A stretch of 64,000 nt of DNA, taken from Sarcocystis neurona (taxonomy: Eukaryota; Apicomplexa; Conoidasida; Eucoccidiorida; Sarcocystidae). The notes beneath the pieces were generated by a model, which was given only the letters and a program-made list of their open reading frames with translations, had not been told where the DNA came from and did no database searches. Position numbers and translations under genes: made by a program. Shown here piece by piece: positions 11,001 through 22,269 of the stretch (positions within the stretch are counted from its first letter, which is position 1; the number at the start of each line of letters is the position of its first letter). Where the stretch lies: NCBI GenBank assembly GCA_000727475.1, contig KL647319.1:641840-705839 (forward strand), given 5' to 3'.

Positions 11001-13213
11001 ACGCACAGAGAGTAGTCGTTTTCTTCAGCTGCGTCTGTCTTTCGTGTTGACCTAGTGTAGACGCTGGGGGCTGTTCGGTCCCCGGAACACTCTTCACTTC
11101 ACAAGGAGCGAGGCGCGCCTCAGACACCAGCGAGATACGAGTGGTGACGACTGCATGCGCGACTGCGGGCCACACATGGGCAGAACCCGAGTCAAGAACA
11201 GTTTTCCCTTGGCGGGGCGAGGAATGTACAGTAGACACCTGTAACCAGGTCGGCTTGCCCGTGGTGGAATAGGGGGCCGGAGGGGAGGTTTCTACGGCGA
11301 GCGGGAGGCAAGGAAGCAGCGCAGCTGAGTACTCTCTTTCCCCGCTCATGCTGCTGCTGTGCCGCTGCTCGTCTTGCGCTCCCGCCTCCGGGACAGCGCT
11401 CTGTCTCTCTGCTGCCGCTGCTTTCCCTGCGTTTTCGTCTCCCAGAATAGAGGTGTGCCTCTCTTTGCTGCTGCTGCTTGTCCTGCGCATCCCTCCCCAG
11501 GCAGGGGTCTGCCTGTCTCTGCTGCTGCTGTTGGTGTTTGTCTTTAGCCCCCGCGAATATCGAGACAACGTTAAGCATCCTCGCTCCGTCCACGTGCACA
11601 GGGTACCGTGTACACGCAGTTGCAGCTTGCACACATGCGTAGTTACTTTCGTAATATCTACACCGGCACGGGTATACGTCCAAGTTCGTAGCTGAAGAGA
11701 ATACTGTGTGGGTGCGACTCTTCATTTGTTCTACGCCGCCGCACACACACGTGCAACAGGCGAGGCAAACATTTGCAGCTATAGAACTATCTCTATAATA
11801 GTAAAAATATATATATATATATATATGTATGTGCATATGTGTGTGTGTGTGTGTGTGTGTGCATATGTAAACTTGTGCCCTTGACCACCAAGATCAACTG
11901 GCGTAAATACCGAGAAATGGTTGTTCGACCAGCTGAAGTGCCGATCCACGCGTCTGCGGCTGTATCGCTAAGACTTCTGCGTGGATCCTGACTCCATATC
12001 TACTGAACAAGTCTCCTAATATCATATATACGAACAAACACATATATATATATATATATGTCGGTGAAGTTTGACTCGCATAAATTCAGAGAAGTTCATG
12101 TCTGACGAGCTGAAGTGGTAATCTAGATGTATGGATGTTCCTGCCATTAACACGCATGCGTGCCTTCTGGCTCTGTCCCACATATGGTCCAATATATCTG
12201 CATGCGTGACTAGGCGATGATCAGCCCGCTGCTCGTAGCCTTGGGCATGCGACACGTGGAGAGAAGGGGCGTGCGTTGGCGTTCTTCGTAGGAAAGGCGC
12301 GCGCGACAGAGAAGCCGTACCTAGACAAAATGCGCCAGGAAAACATAGTATTGCGTAACCCCGAAGGGGAGTCCTCGAGAAGCCATGTATAGAAAAGAAT
12401 ACTAGAAAGAAGCGTTAGAAGGAGAGTAGAGTCGTGTGTGTCCGGGAAGAGTGTACAAAAGTAATATACGTAAAGCTGGGTGTGTCTTCACGCGCTCTAC
12501 TCTGCGGTGTATGTACAGGTCGTGCCGAAGCACTGCAGCAGCTGCTCCAGCCGCACGAAGACACAGGTAACCATGGACACGACGGCAGGGAGCCGCGGCA
12601 AGAGGGGGACGAACCGAAGCTCTCAGCTCGAGCAGCAGAAGAGGCTGCCGGCTGCGTCGCCGCGAACAAGCAAGGAGGAGACACAGGATCAGCAGCATTG
12701 CACGAGGAAAGAGGCACGTGCACGCAGCAGCAGCAGCAGGGCAGTGGCGGTGAGAGGACTACTGTGTTGACGATGCCAGAGGATCTGCTTCAGTCTTTTG
12801 ATCCCGCATCTGTGCTAATTTTCAACAACAGCAAATTCGCTGCAACACTGGCTCCGCAATTTTTCCTCTGCAGCCCTCCCGCGCTCGACGCCGCTGTTGC
12901 TGCTGCGGTTGCTGCTGGCGATCTTCCGTCGCGCAGCAGCAGCAGCAGCAGTCGCGACAGTCAGAAGCCCAACAACTTGGACAGCGGCAGCAGCGTGGAC
13001 AGCGGGAGTGGCAGCAAGGAGGAGAAAGAGGCTGCTGCATATCAGACAAAAACAGAGCCTTCGACTTTGCTTTTTTCGATGTACCAGGACAGCAGCAGAA
13101 GCAGACAAATTTGTGATGGCTGTATGCACGTCTTTGACGCGGCAACTAGCGAAGATCTAACGCTGCTCGACAGCTGCTGCCCTCTTTGTGGCTCCGTTGA
13201 CTTTATCCATTAA
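1508..13213 (+). CDS. IFT122: Intraflagellar transport protein 122 (IFT-A subunit), C-terminal two thirds, six exons
   Basis: IFT122 is a core IFT-A subunit that with IFT140 and IFT144 drives retrograde transport and membrane-protein entry in cilia. Proposed exons: 1508-1969, 3091-4121, 5257-6024, 7471-8724, 10212-10647 and 12519-13213; all junction phases agree and the stop is TAA at 13211. Exon 1 holds the hallmark end of the second beta-propeller (YIKVVGGPPGG then VLAGLKNG). Exons 2-4 carry the helical TPR-like repeats (e.g. FEQRYDAAAEYWACVGQYHR, KTRQWDKALEWYARAG, REKKFEEAATVLTQAGHYEE). Exon 5 has a zinc ribbon CARC...CSSC and exon 6 the terminal CDGC...CPLC module, both conserved in animal IFT122. 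About 1,548 codons are present, against roughly 900 for the same part of human IFT122; the excess is Gln/Ala/Glu-rich insertion between helices. The N-terminal WD40 exons are outside the window. The exon 5 end (10647) is the least certain junction. Confidence 0.88.
1970..3090 (+). other. IFT122 intron with CTG minisatellite
   Basis: A donor at 1970 and an acceptor CTGGCAG ending at 3090 bound it. The 5' ~130 bases are CAG/purine-rich, while the rest is CTG and pyrimidine-rich, so the triplet changes orientation inside the intron. Apparent Leu/Ala/Cys-rich ORFs are repeat translation. Confidence 0.7.
2735..3035 (+). repeat. ~48-base minisatellite, about six copies, next to a 3' splice site
   Basis: A unit of the type CTGCTTTTCTGCTCGGCTGC followed by TTCTCCCGCCGCCTCACC repeats about six times with point changes (CTCCCG/CTGCCG, CTCGGC/CTCAGC). 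The array ends about 55 bases before the acceptor at 3090. It is intronic if the IFT122 model is right. Confidence 0.8.
3091..4121 (+). CDS. IFT122: IFT122 exon: start of helical repeat region
   Basis: It starts by completing a Gly codon and reads through SQRLEGLILGFRGSRVYFL, which matches the strand after the propeller in animal IFT122. Next come AGAYSVACLGV, EDWRRLAL and LDFLHARKAF. A ~130-codon Gln/Glu/Lys-rich insertion separates this from FEQRYDAAAEYW. It ends CAG before GTCAGC in phase 0. Confidence 0.85.
4122..5256 (+). other. IFT122 intron with microsatellites
   Basis: Between donor GTCAGC (4122) and acceptor CACTCAG (5256). From ~4350 to 5200 it is dominated by (TA)n, (CA)n and GATA-like tracts, e.g. 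4530-4640, 4870-4910 and 5050-5075. No gene is seen. Confidence 0.7.
5257..6024 (+). CDS. IFT122: IFT122 exon: helical repeats with Ala-rich insertion
   Basis: Begins and ends in phase 0. The first ~85 codons are Ala/Ser-rich (GCT repeats), followed by the conserved TRQWDKALEWYARAG helix pair, a Lys/Glu-rich insertion, and YFHFARETLLKLGNQQLLA then HGKTEEALAIAKQ, matching the helical-repeat order of animal IFT122. Confidence 0.85.
6025..7470 (+). other. IFT122 intron
   Basis: Donor GTGTGC at 6025, acceptor CCTCTCAG at 7470. The first ~200 bases are CAG/GAA-rich, the middle is ordinary sequence, a (TA)n run lies near 6772-6800 and a GAGA-rich stretch at 7200-7300. No separate gene is supported. 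Confidence 0.65.
7471..8724 (+). CDS. IFT122: IFT122 exon: C-terminal helical repeats
   Basis: Starts HANLAGEISLAYGRKL and continues with EKKFEEAATVLTQAG, then ARSCWACAKLFLHIKY, a Ser/Ala/Pro-rich insertion, YRLFRRLGEIYFAYHVIRRE and ALRICVLFNASVFLYNYL, all in the order seen in animal IFT122. The donor is a consensus GTGAGT at 8725, phase 0. Confidence 0.87.
8725..10211 (+). other. IFT122 intron, non-repetitive, rich in GCATGC
   Basis: Ordinary-complexity sequence without triplet repeats, unlike the other introns of this gene. It carries a dense set of GCATGC hexamers between ~9099 and ~10035. No convincing ORF is present on either strand. Confidence 0.55.
10212..10647 (+). CDS. IFT122: IFT122 exon: zinc ribbon
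   Basis: The helix corresponding to the animal repeat before the ribbon (LQALRLPDAWQHSAAQLVLQ) precedes LADLFACARCGHKQG and ECCSSCGQVRVREF, a Cys4 zinc ribbon at the right place in the family. The 3' end is set at 10647 because its phase (1) fits the next exon; the donor GTACGC is weak, so the boundary may be off. Confidence 0.75.
10648..12518 (+). other. IFT122 last intron
   Basis: GA- and TA-rich microsatellite at 10690-10830, ordinary sequence with short CTG runs at 11345-11540, (TA)n(TG)n at 11800-11865 and 12040-12060. No gene is seen. It ends at acceptor TGTACAG (12518). Confidence 0.55.
11880..12130. repeat. Diverged direct repeat, ~177-base spacing
   Basis: A block near 11898-11937 (GTAAATACCGAGAAATGG ... 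CCAGCTGAAGTG) reappears near 12075-12116 (CATAAATTCAGAGAAG ... ACGAGCTGAAGTG) with substitutions and one small length difference; a (TA)n run lies next to each copy. It looks like an old tandem duplication inside the intron. Confidence 0.5.
12519..13213 (+). CDS. IFT122: IFT122 last exon: terminal Cys module
   Basis: A low-complexity Gln/Ser-rich lead is followed by a region resembling the family's beta-rich tail, then QICDGCMHVFDAATSEDL and LDSCCPLCGSVDF, the CxxC...CxxC end typical of IFT122. Stop TAA at 13211-13213. The exon is 695 bases: two to finish a codon plus 231 codons including the stop. Confidence 0.85.
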
Positions 13214-13496
13214 CGTGTCTCACACACGCGCGCGAGCTACGCTCACCGCATGTGAAGAAAAAGAGAGAATAAGACGGCGGAGCAGCTCAACCGTCTATCT
13301 GTATACCTGTCAGTATTGCCGGTGTATACCGACGCCGAGGAGGCGCGCCCGCACGCATATGTATGTATACGCATATGGGGAGGCAAAGATTGACAGACAC
13401 AGAGATACATAGAAACAGGCGGACGTACGCATCTATCTCTCTTTATCTATACATATGCGTATGTATGCACCCGTCAGTATAGACATGTTCGTACTT

Positions 13497-13538
<42 letters not shown>

Positions 13539-15594
13539 CACATGCATTTATACGTATGTATAGACGTGTGTGTGTTGTCTGTTGTGGACGGCAGATAGAG
13601 AGACTGACAGCGGTAAAGAAAGAAATACGACTCCCCTTTCTCCACCTCTCTTTCTGTATATACATAAATAGAAATGTACGTATGTGCATGCCTGTGGTTG
13701 TTCAGGTGTACATACACCAGAGAAATCAAGAGACAGCAACAAGGCAATCTCACGTACGTATATGTATTTGTACATATGTGTATTTGTTGTGTAAGAGGGA
13801 GCTCAGACCAAAGTCGGCAAATCAGCGTTGCAAAAATTCATTAACACGAAGGGCGCATGTGCGGGGCTTCCTCGGCAACTTCCCGGTGACGACGATACCG
13901 ACGCCGGTATATTTTTACTGCTTCCTGCGCACAGCCGCTACAAAAGACCTACTTTCAAACCTTTGTGTCCACACGTATAAATATACGTGCATATTTGTAT
14001 GTGCTTGTATGCATATGTGTATATATATGTGGAGGGATGATACATATACGTGTGTATGTATGCATATAGATGAGTGTGCGCGCACATATAAATACGCGTA
14101 TGTATCTGTATATGTATATATATGTATACGCGCATATATATATATACTGATGCGTCTAGGTGTCGGTTTATTTATTTTTTGGGGTGAATTTTTGCGTGAT
14201 GGAGGGTCGCGGCGACGGTGTGGAGGACGAGAAAGGAGCTGCCGAGGGCGAGGAACATGCACCTCCTGCTGCTCGTTTTTTGGGTGCTGCTGCTGCTCCT
14301 GTGGGGCATGCGACCACCAGGAGTGAAGCGGCAGCAGCTGCAGCAGCACAAGTCGCAGTGCTCGCTTTTCTCCTAAACTTTTCGTCCAGCAGTTTCTCCA
14401 CATGAAGACAAGCGCCTCTGCTACACCTCCTCGACTGCGTATTTCCCTCCACCCCGTAGAATGACGCAGATACGAGCATGGCACACGCAGCGACGTACAC
14501 ATAAGGCATGTAGCTGACATTTATATATAGACTTGCATGCAGGACAAAGACGTGCGGACCTGCAAGTGAGGGATGTATATACATATCCATATAGTTTTTC
14601 ATACGCACATATCTATATATACTGACAGAGAGAGACACACACACATACATGTTGAGGATGTGGCCTATGTACATATATATATATACATACATACATACAT
14701 ACATAAAGACTGTGGCCGATATATACATATATATATATATTTATGTATATACGTGCAGCGATAAAGACGCACGGATATGCCGGTGAGGTATGTATACATA
14801 TATATATATATATATACATATAGTTCTTCAAACGCAGATATATATATATATATATTAGATATGCGCGTAGTTATGGGAAACTTTATATGTGAAAGATATA
14901 TATATATATACACGTATAGAAAGAGTGTGTACATAGGTGTATATAGAGAGACACACATACATATATATATGTGCGCGGAGATATATGGAAGTGTATATGT
15001 GGAAGATATATGTATGTACGTATATATATTTATAGGCGTATAAAAAGAATATATAAGTAGATATACAGAGAGAGAAATACACACACATACACAACATGCA
15101 CATACACATACACACATATATATACACACAGAAACGTGATGGGAGATACTGCGTAGTCGTCAGACCGGCTGCTACTGCAGCACACCGGCGCAGCAGAGGG
15201 CAGGGCATCGCAGGTGCTGTTGCTGTTGCCGCCCTGTGGCTGCCTTCGCATTTACTTCCGCATCTCATCTGCCGCTGCTGTCGCTCCTCCCCTTCGCCTG
15301 CAAGAAGACGGTTGAAATGGTGGAGCATGCTTCCGCAGCTGTTGCTGCTGCTGAATGTGCAGCTGTCGCTGCTGCTGTTGTTCTTCGCTTCCGGCATCCG
15401 TGGAGCATGCTACAGTGGCTTCTGCTTGTTCTGTCTTTTCCCTCCTTGATGCTGTTTCTGGGGCTGCTGCTGTTGCATGCGCTGCAAAAAATTTGCTGCT
15501 GCTGCTGCTGCTGCAGTGGTGAGACGCAGCAGCGGTGTTTTCCTGCACAGACAACAGGGACAAACGCCGCTGCTGCTGACGTTGCCGCTGCTAC
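13214..15594. other. Spacer between convergent genes, microsatellite-rich
   Basis: It lies between the IFT122 stop and the minus-strand stop at 15595. (TA)n, (GA)n and (CA)n arrays fill 13440-13560, 13970-14150 and 14530-15130. A short open minus-strand frame at ~14170-14470 has mixed composition but no clear splice sites; I do not call it. From 15170 CTG/GCT repeats begin. Confidence 0.6.
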
Positions 15595-17118
15595 CTACGC
15601 CGTCGTCGCTTCTGCTCTTGCTGTCGTCGCTGCTGCCCCTCCCCCTGCTGTCGCTGCTGCTCCTGCTGCTGTCTCCGCTACCGTTGCTGCTGCTCTTTTT
15701 GTCTTCCGACAGTCGTTACGCAGCAGAAACGCATCAAGTGGGACAAAACGACGGGAAGCAAGAACTTCGTGAAGCCAGCGGATATCAACAACGGGAATGC
15801 CGGCGAAGCCTGGTACCACAATTAATTTTCCTCTCGTATGCAACCGCAGCAGAGAAGACGCAGCAACAAAGTGCGCTGCTGCTACTTCTTCTCTTTCTCT
15901 CAGCAGCTGCTGCGACGTCGTCGTTCCCCTGCTTCGCTTGGCATGCGAACGCCCAACACAAGGAGACAGGCAGCTGCTGCTGCTGAGTCTGCTGCTGCGG
16001 CTGTTGCTGGTTTGTGGGGTCCTCGCGTAGCGCAGTGGACTTCTCCTGTTGCGTCCCCCAGATAACGCAGTGGCAGCAGCAGCAGCAGGAGCGCCAGCAG
16101 CAACAGGAGCAGCAGGAGAAACAGCAGCAACAGGAGGAGCAGCATCAACAGGAGCAGCAGCAGGAGGAGGAGGAAAGGGAGGATCATGAGGCGAGAAGGA
16201 CGGGGTTGTTGTGAGACTGCTCAGGTGTTTGTTGGCTACTGCTGCTGCTGAAGGACTTCTCGGGAGTCGCAGAGGTGTCTTGCTGCTGCTGCTTTTTCTT
16301 CTTTCCGCGTGCACGCGCTGCTGCTGCGGAAAAAGGGAAGGAGGAATACAGAAGGCAGAGCAAGCCGCAGCTTTTCGCTGCTTCCGTCTGCTGCTGCTGC
16401 TTCTCTGCTGGCTACTCGGGCTGCTCTGATGGCCATTGTTGCTGCTGCTATTGCTGCTGCTGTTGCTATTGCTGCTGTTGCTGTTGCTGCTGCTGCTACT
16501 GTCGCTGCTGCTGTTGCTGCTGCCACCAGAAAAGGACGAAGAAGAGGGGCGCAATCCAGCACCGGTGTGCTGCTGCTGGTGCTGCAGGCCCCACACCGAC
16601 GGGCTGTGCCTGGCTCCTGCTGCTGCGGCTCCGGCGACAGCAGCAAAAGATGTTCCTCTCCTACTTTTTCCTGTACATGTTTTCTTTGCTGCCGGCGTCG
16701 CGCATGCATTCGTCTGCATGCGGCAGCAGCTGCCGTTCAGGCAGGCAGGGGCGCAGAGCAAATCGCCGGAAAGAAAGTTCGCTTCTCTGCTGCACCACGC
16801 CGGAGAACAGCAACGCGCAGCCTCTCCTATGCTAGTCAACGCTCCTGTCTCGTCCTCCTGCTGTTGCTGCTGCTGCTGTTGCTGCTGTTGACGCTGCTGC
16901 TGTTGACGCTGTTGTTGATGTGGTGGTTGCTGGCGTCCTGGTTGCGGCACATGGTGCTGCGGACGCTTCGGAGGCGTGCGGACTGCCCAGCGATCAGGTG
17001 TACTTGCTGCTGTTGCTGCAGTTGGTGCTTCTTTTTGTTCTTTTTCGTCTGCTGCGTCTTGGACTCTTGCTCCTGCTGCTGCTGTTGCGTGCGGTTCTTC
17101 TCTTGTTGTTTCTTCTTC
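15595..17118 (-). CDS. Last exon of the large gene: Ser/Ala-rich linker and BRCT domain
   Basis: Acceptor TTGTTGACAAG precedes 17118 and the frame stays open for 507 codons to TAG (15595-15597). After a Gln/Ser/Ala-rich linker comes [18 protein letters not shown] then [20 protein letters not shown]. This has the BRCT layout: hydrophobic strand, the conserved Trp of the last helix, then a short tail. The Trp context (DIRWLHEVL) is a good match; the N-terminal half of the fold is masked by low complexity. The ~35 residues after it are Ala/Thr-rich. Confidence 0.6.
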   Translation of the reverse strand, partial: EEETTREEPHATAAAGARVQDAADEKEQKEAPTAATAASTPDRWAVRTPPKRPQHHVPQPGRQQPPHQQQRQQQQRQQQQQQQQQQQEDETGALTSIGEAARCCSPAWCSREANFLSGDLLCAPACLNGSCCRMQTNACATPAAKKTCTGKSRRGTSFAAVAGAAAAGARHSPSVWGLQHQQQHTGAGLRPSSSSFSGGSSNSSSDSSSSSNSNSSNSNSSSNSSSNNGHQSSPSSQQRSSSSRRKQRKAAACSAFCIPPSLFPQQQRVHAERRKSSSSKTPLRLPRSPSAAAVANKHLSSLTTTPSFSPHDPPFPPPPAAAPVDAAPPVAAVSPAAPVAAGAPAAAAATALSGGRNRRSPLRYARTPQTSNSRSSRLSSSSCLSPCVGRSHAKRSRGTTTSQQLLREREEVAAAHFVAASSLLRLHTRGKLIVVPGFAGIPVVDIRWLHEVLASRRFVPLDAFLLRNDCRKTKRAAATVAETAAGAAATAGGGAAATTARAEATTA

Positions 17119-20065
17119 CTTGTCAACAAGAACAGCGGCGAAGATAACGAGCTTCCCTATGAAACGCGGCAGCAGCGAGAGAGGAAGAGAGACTTCTTGC
17201 TGCAGCTGCTGCAGCAACGCACGCGCCACCGCAGCAGCAGAGAAAGGGTACGCCGACGGCAGCAACAGCAGGCCCCGAGTTCTTCGCAAAGAGGCGCGTG
17301 TTGCTGCTGCAGCAAACGGCGAGGACGGAGGGCAGCAGAGAAATAAAATCCATCCCCACAAAGGAAGATCTACTGCAGGCTGCTCCACCAGACGTTGCGC
17401 GCAGCATAGCCACTGCAGCATCAGCAGCAACAGCAACGGCAGCACAGCAACAGCAACGGCAGCACAGCAACAGCAGCAGCAACAGCAACAGCAACAACAG
17501 CAGCGCAAGTTACACGAACAACAGCGACAGCCACAGCAAAACACAGCGGCAGCAGGAAGACCAGCAGCAGCAGCAGCAGTAACAGCAGCAGCAGTAACAG
17601 CAGCAGCAGTAGCAACAGCAGCAGCAGTAAGACCAACAGCAACGGCAATAATAGGAGCAACAGTTGAAACTCCAGCAACAACAGCAATAGAGATAGCAGC
17701 AGCGGCAGCAAGAGGAAGGGCAACAGCAGCAGGAGTAACAGCAGCAGCAGCAGCCCGAGAAGCAGCGAGAGCGACAGCAGCAACAGCAGCGCGAACAGCA
17801 GCAGCGTCGCAGTCCGCCAGCAGCAGCACGAGTGACAGCAGAACCGCCGCCACGGGAGCAGCAGCAGCAGCAAAAGACCACCAGCGTCGCAGCAACAACA
17901 TACGAGAAAAATAGTCCTCCTCCTTCACTCGGAGGTGGCGGAGCAGCGAAAGTTAGCAGCAGCAGCACGAATGGGGAGGAGGAGGAGGAGAAGAGCGACG
18001 GCGAGAAAAAAGAGGAAGCTACAGCAGCACCAACAGCAGAGGAAGAAGGAATTCAGCAGCAGCAAGAAATATCGGCGCTGCTGCTGCAGCAAGAAGAGCA
18101 CTCCCCTCCAGCCGCAACATACTGAAGAGTCCACACATGTCTATGCATGTGTCTGTCTACACATATGTAGAGAGAGACACAGAGGGAAGTAGATATATAT
18201 ATATGTAGGTAGATAGATGGATAAATAGATATAGATACGTAGAGAAAGATAAAGGAAGAGGGAAGGGAACATATATATAAACATAGGTAGATGGATAGAC
18301 AAATAGATGCAGATATGTAGAGAGAGATACGGAGAGTGGGGGGGACCAACACATATATATGTATGTAGATAAATAGATAGAGACCCAGGTAGATAGACAG
18401 ACGCATATAGGGAAGAAAAGACAGAGGGGAATAGAAGGAAGACTAAATTGGGTCGAAATTAGTGCACGTAGAGGCCTGTTACATTGAAGGTGGACACCTA
18501 CGCGAGACACGTTTGCTGCAGCAACTCCCTCTATCCCTCCCTCTCGCGGTCTCCCTCTGCATGCACACACGTATATATATAAACAGAGAAATGTATGTAT
18601 AAGTGTTGGGTTCCACATGGAGACAGAAGGAGAAAGTGCCAGGCTTTTCACGAGTCCTTCTCTGTTACGTGGAGAACGCAGCGCCGCTTACTTCTTGCTG
18701 TGTTGCAACTGCAGCAGTACTTGTTCCCCCCCCCACCGTTGTAGCTGCAACAGCAGCAGCAGCGTTATAGTCTTCGATCTCAGGGATTGCTGCTGCCTCT
18801 GCTGCTGCCTCCTCTTGGGCAGCTGCTTCTGCTGCTGCTTCCTCTGGGGCAGCTGCTTTTGCTGCTGCCTCCTCTGGGGTAGCTGTTTTCGCTGCTGCTG
18901 CTTCCTCTGAGGTAGCTGCTTTCGCTGCTGCTGCTGCAACTGCTGTTAGTACTCTCGGTCTCGCTGCTGCTGCAGCGGGCCCCGCAGCAGCTGCTTCGAC
19001 AGCCGCTGCCACGCCGCATGCAACCGCTTCTTCTGACTCTTTTCCTTCCCCCTGCTGCTGTTGCTCCTTTCGTTTGTGGGGAGTTCCTGTTGCTGCTGCG
19101 CCTCCTGCGTCCATGGCTGCTGCTGCTTCTTTCACCAGTGCTGCTGCTCCTGATCCGGCCTCCGTTCCTTTTCTTCGTAGTAATGCGTCTGTTGCTGCTG
19201 CTGTGGGGAAGCAGGGGCATGTAGTAGGCGGGAGCGGAAGTGTGTACAGCGAAGCTGCGGCAGGGCGCAGGGTGCCCTGCAGTTGCAGCAGCAACAGCAG
19301 ACCACGTAGCACCATCGGCAGTAGCGAAAGCGCAAAGAGCAGCAGCAGCAGTGGACGACCAGCAGCAGCGCAGCAGAGCAGCAGGTTTAGAGTCGCAGTA
19401 GAACCAGCGGCAGCAGCACCCGCCAAGCAGCAGGGGTGCAGCAGGGGGAGACTGGGAGGAAGTCCAGCAGTCGAGAACGGGTGGGCAGCAGCAAGGAAAG
19501 TAGCCAAGGCAGCTGCTGCACTAGCAGCAGAGGAGCAGCCGAAGAAGCAGCAGCAGGAGAAAAGAAAGGGAGACTGTAGCAGCAGCAGCAGTGGTTTCTA
19601 GTGTGGAACAGAATCAAAAAGACAAGCGCCATAAGAGAAGGGGCTGCAGCGCTCCCTTCGCACAGAGCAGCAGCAGCGGCAGTCGCATGCGCAGGAGCAG
19701 CAGGAGGAAGAGGAAGCAGCAGCAGCAGCAGACCCGGCAGCAGCAGTCGAAGCAGCAAGAGCAGCAGACGAAGCAAAGAAGCAAGACCCGCAGCAGCAGA
19801 TGGAGCAGCAGCAGAAGGTACTACAGAAATGCCGTAGCTAAAGAAGGAAAAGGAAACGACAAGAGTAGGGAAGTCACACATACAGACATATACACACCGT
19901 GCGTGGAAGAGCCGCGGAACACAAATGCATGCAAATTTTGCAGCTCCGAATTAGACTTCTGCTGTTGTTGCTGTTGTTGCTGTTGCTGCTACCCGCCTCG
20001 CTCCTTCTCTCCAAAAAGCAAACCCTACAAGCCATACAGACATTCTCATATATATACAAGTATAC

Positions 20066-20102
<37 letters not shown>

Positions 20103-22233
20103 TATATATATATATATAAAGAGACATGTATGTATACATACACTGAGAGAAGGAGGAAGAAAAAGAGCGAAAAATATGTGCATGTAAATATATATATATG
20201 GAGAGAGATCGCCAAATAGACAGACATATATATATATATATTTATATGTAGAGAGGAATATCGCCAGACAGGCAGACAGATACATATATGTATACATATC
20301 TATATAGAGAGATATGCATATAGATGGATAATATAGAGACGAGGAGAGACAGAGAGAGAAGGAGAGGAAGAGAGAGATGTAGAAATGCCTGGATAAATGA
20401 TGTACAGAAAGACATACAGGAAATATACATACATATACACACATATATATTGATTGATAGATATATGTATAGTTTTGTATATATTAGGCGATGTTTAGTA
20501 GAGAAGACTTACGGCATGAAAACATTCATAAATCCAGAGAGGATTTGTAAGGAAGAACTTGATTTCCGCTGCACTTGGGTATTGCTGCTGCTTCTCTACC
20601 TCCTCCTTGGCCTGTTGCTGCTGCTGCTGCTTTTTCTTCCGCATGCTGCAGTGCTGCTGCTGCAGGCAGCCAGCCTTCAGCTCCACCTCCTCCTCCTCTT
20701 CCTCCTTCTCTTCTGCCTGTTGTTGCAGCTGCTGCCCCGAACGGCAGTTCTGCTGCTGCGGCTTCTTGCAGTCAGCGGCTTCCACCTGTATCTTCTGCCT
20801 TTTCCTCGGCTGCTTCTCTTGCTGCCAGTTTTCTTGTGCGTCGTCCTCTTCTTCCTTCTCCTGCTGCTGTTTCTCTTCTTTTCTATTTGCCAGTTGCCGC
20901 GCCGAGGACTGTGACTGCTGCAAGCACCGGGCTTCTTCCTCGAGGAAAAGCCGCAGCTGCTGCTGCTTCTCCTGCAGCTGCCGAATCTGCTGCAGCACGT
21001 GGGGAGACAACTGCTGCGCTGTACAGACACCGTAAACGACAAGAGGCCTCGGCAGCCGGGCTGCTGCCTCCAGCTGCACGACACACAACAGCAGCAGCAG
21101 CAACAGCAGCAGCAGGAACAGCAGCAGGAGCAGCAACAGCAGCAGCAACGGCAGCAGCAAGAGCNNNNNNNNNNNNNNNNNNNNNNNNNNNNNNNNNNNN
21201 NNNNNNNNNNNNNNNNNNNNNNNNNNNNNNNNNNNNNNNNNNNNNNNNNNNNNNNNNNNNNNNNNNNNNNNNNNNNNNNNNNNNNNNNNNNNNNNNNNNN
21301 NNNNNNNNNNNNNNNNNNNNNNNNNNNNNNNNNNNNNNNNNNNNNNNNNNNNNNNNNNNNNNNNNNNNNNNNNNNNNNNNNNNNNNNNNNNNNNNNNNNN
21401 NNNNNNNNNNNNNNNNNNNNNNNNNNNNNNNNNNNNNNNNNNNNNNNNNNNNNNNNNNNNNNNNNNNNNNNNNNNNNNNNNNNNNNNNNNNNNNNNNNNN
21501 NNNNNNNNNNNNNNNNNNNNNNNNNNNNNNNNNNNNNNNNNNNNNNNNNNNNNNNNNNNNNNNNNNNNNNNNNNNNNNNNNNNNNNNNNNNNNNNNNNNN
21601 NNNNNNNNNNNNNNNNNNNCAGCAGCAGCACAGCAGCAGCAGGAACAGCAGCAGGAGCAGCAACAGCAGCAGCAACGGCAGCAGCAAGAGCAGCAACAGC
21701 AGCAGCAAGAGCAGCAACAGCAGCAGCAAGAGCAGCAACAGCAGCAGCAGGAGCACAGCAGGGGCGACGAGACGAATGAGAGCAACAGGAACATCGGAGA
21801 AGAACATGTTTTGGGGGGCTTGTATATCTGAGGTAGCTCTACACTTGTTTGGAGAGTTCGGAGGGCACTTTTGATGCCGCAGCGCCTCGTCTCCCTATCA
21901 GAATAGATGCCTTACACAAGACAAGTTCAGGAGTGATGTGCAGTGGGAAGACGGAGAGATAGAGAGACAGAGAGAAAGCATGAATTTTCCTGCTTACAAG
22001 GGCACGTCTTGTAGACTCGCAGTCACACAAAAGTTCTTCTAAGAAGTAGAATTTATATATACAAATTTATGTATATGCGCATGCAGATGATAAATACGTC
22101 AACTGGCAGAAAACGCGGCGATACCACATTTCTGAAGAATTTGTGTGCCTTTCCTCCCCTATTCAACATGCATACATACATAGACGTATACACTTGTTCT
22201 TCTATATATAGATCTTCTTCGTACTTGTTCACC

Positions 22234-22269
<36 letters not shown>

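Noticed and set aside
14170..14470. Minus-strand mixed-composition frame in the convergent spacer
   Set aside because: No acceptor and donor pair in phase with the upstream gene, which already has a stop at 15595.
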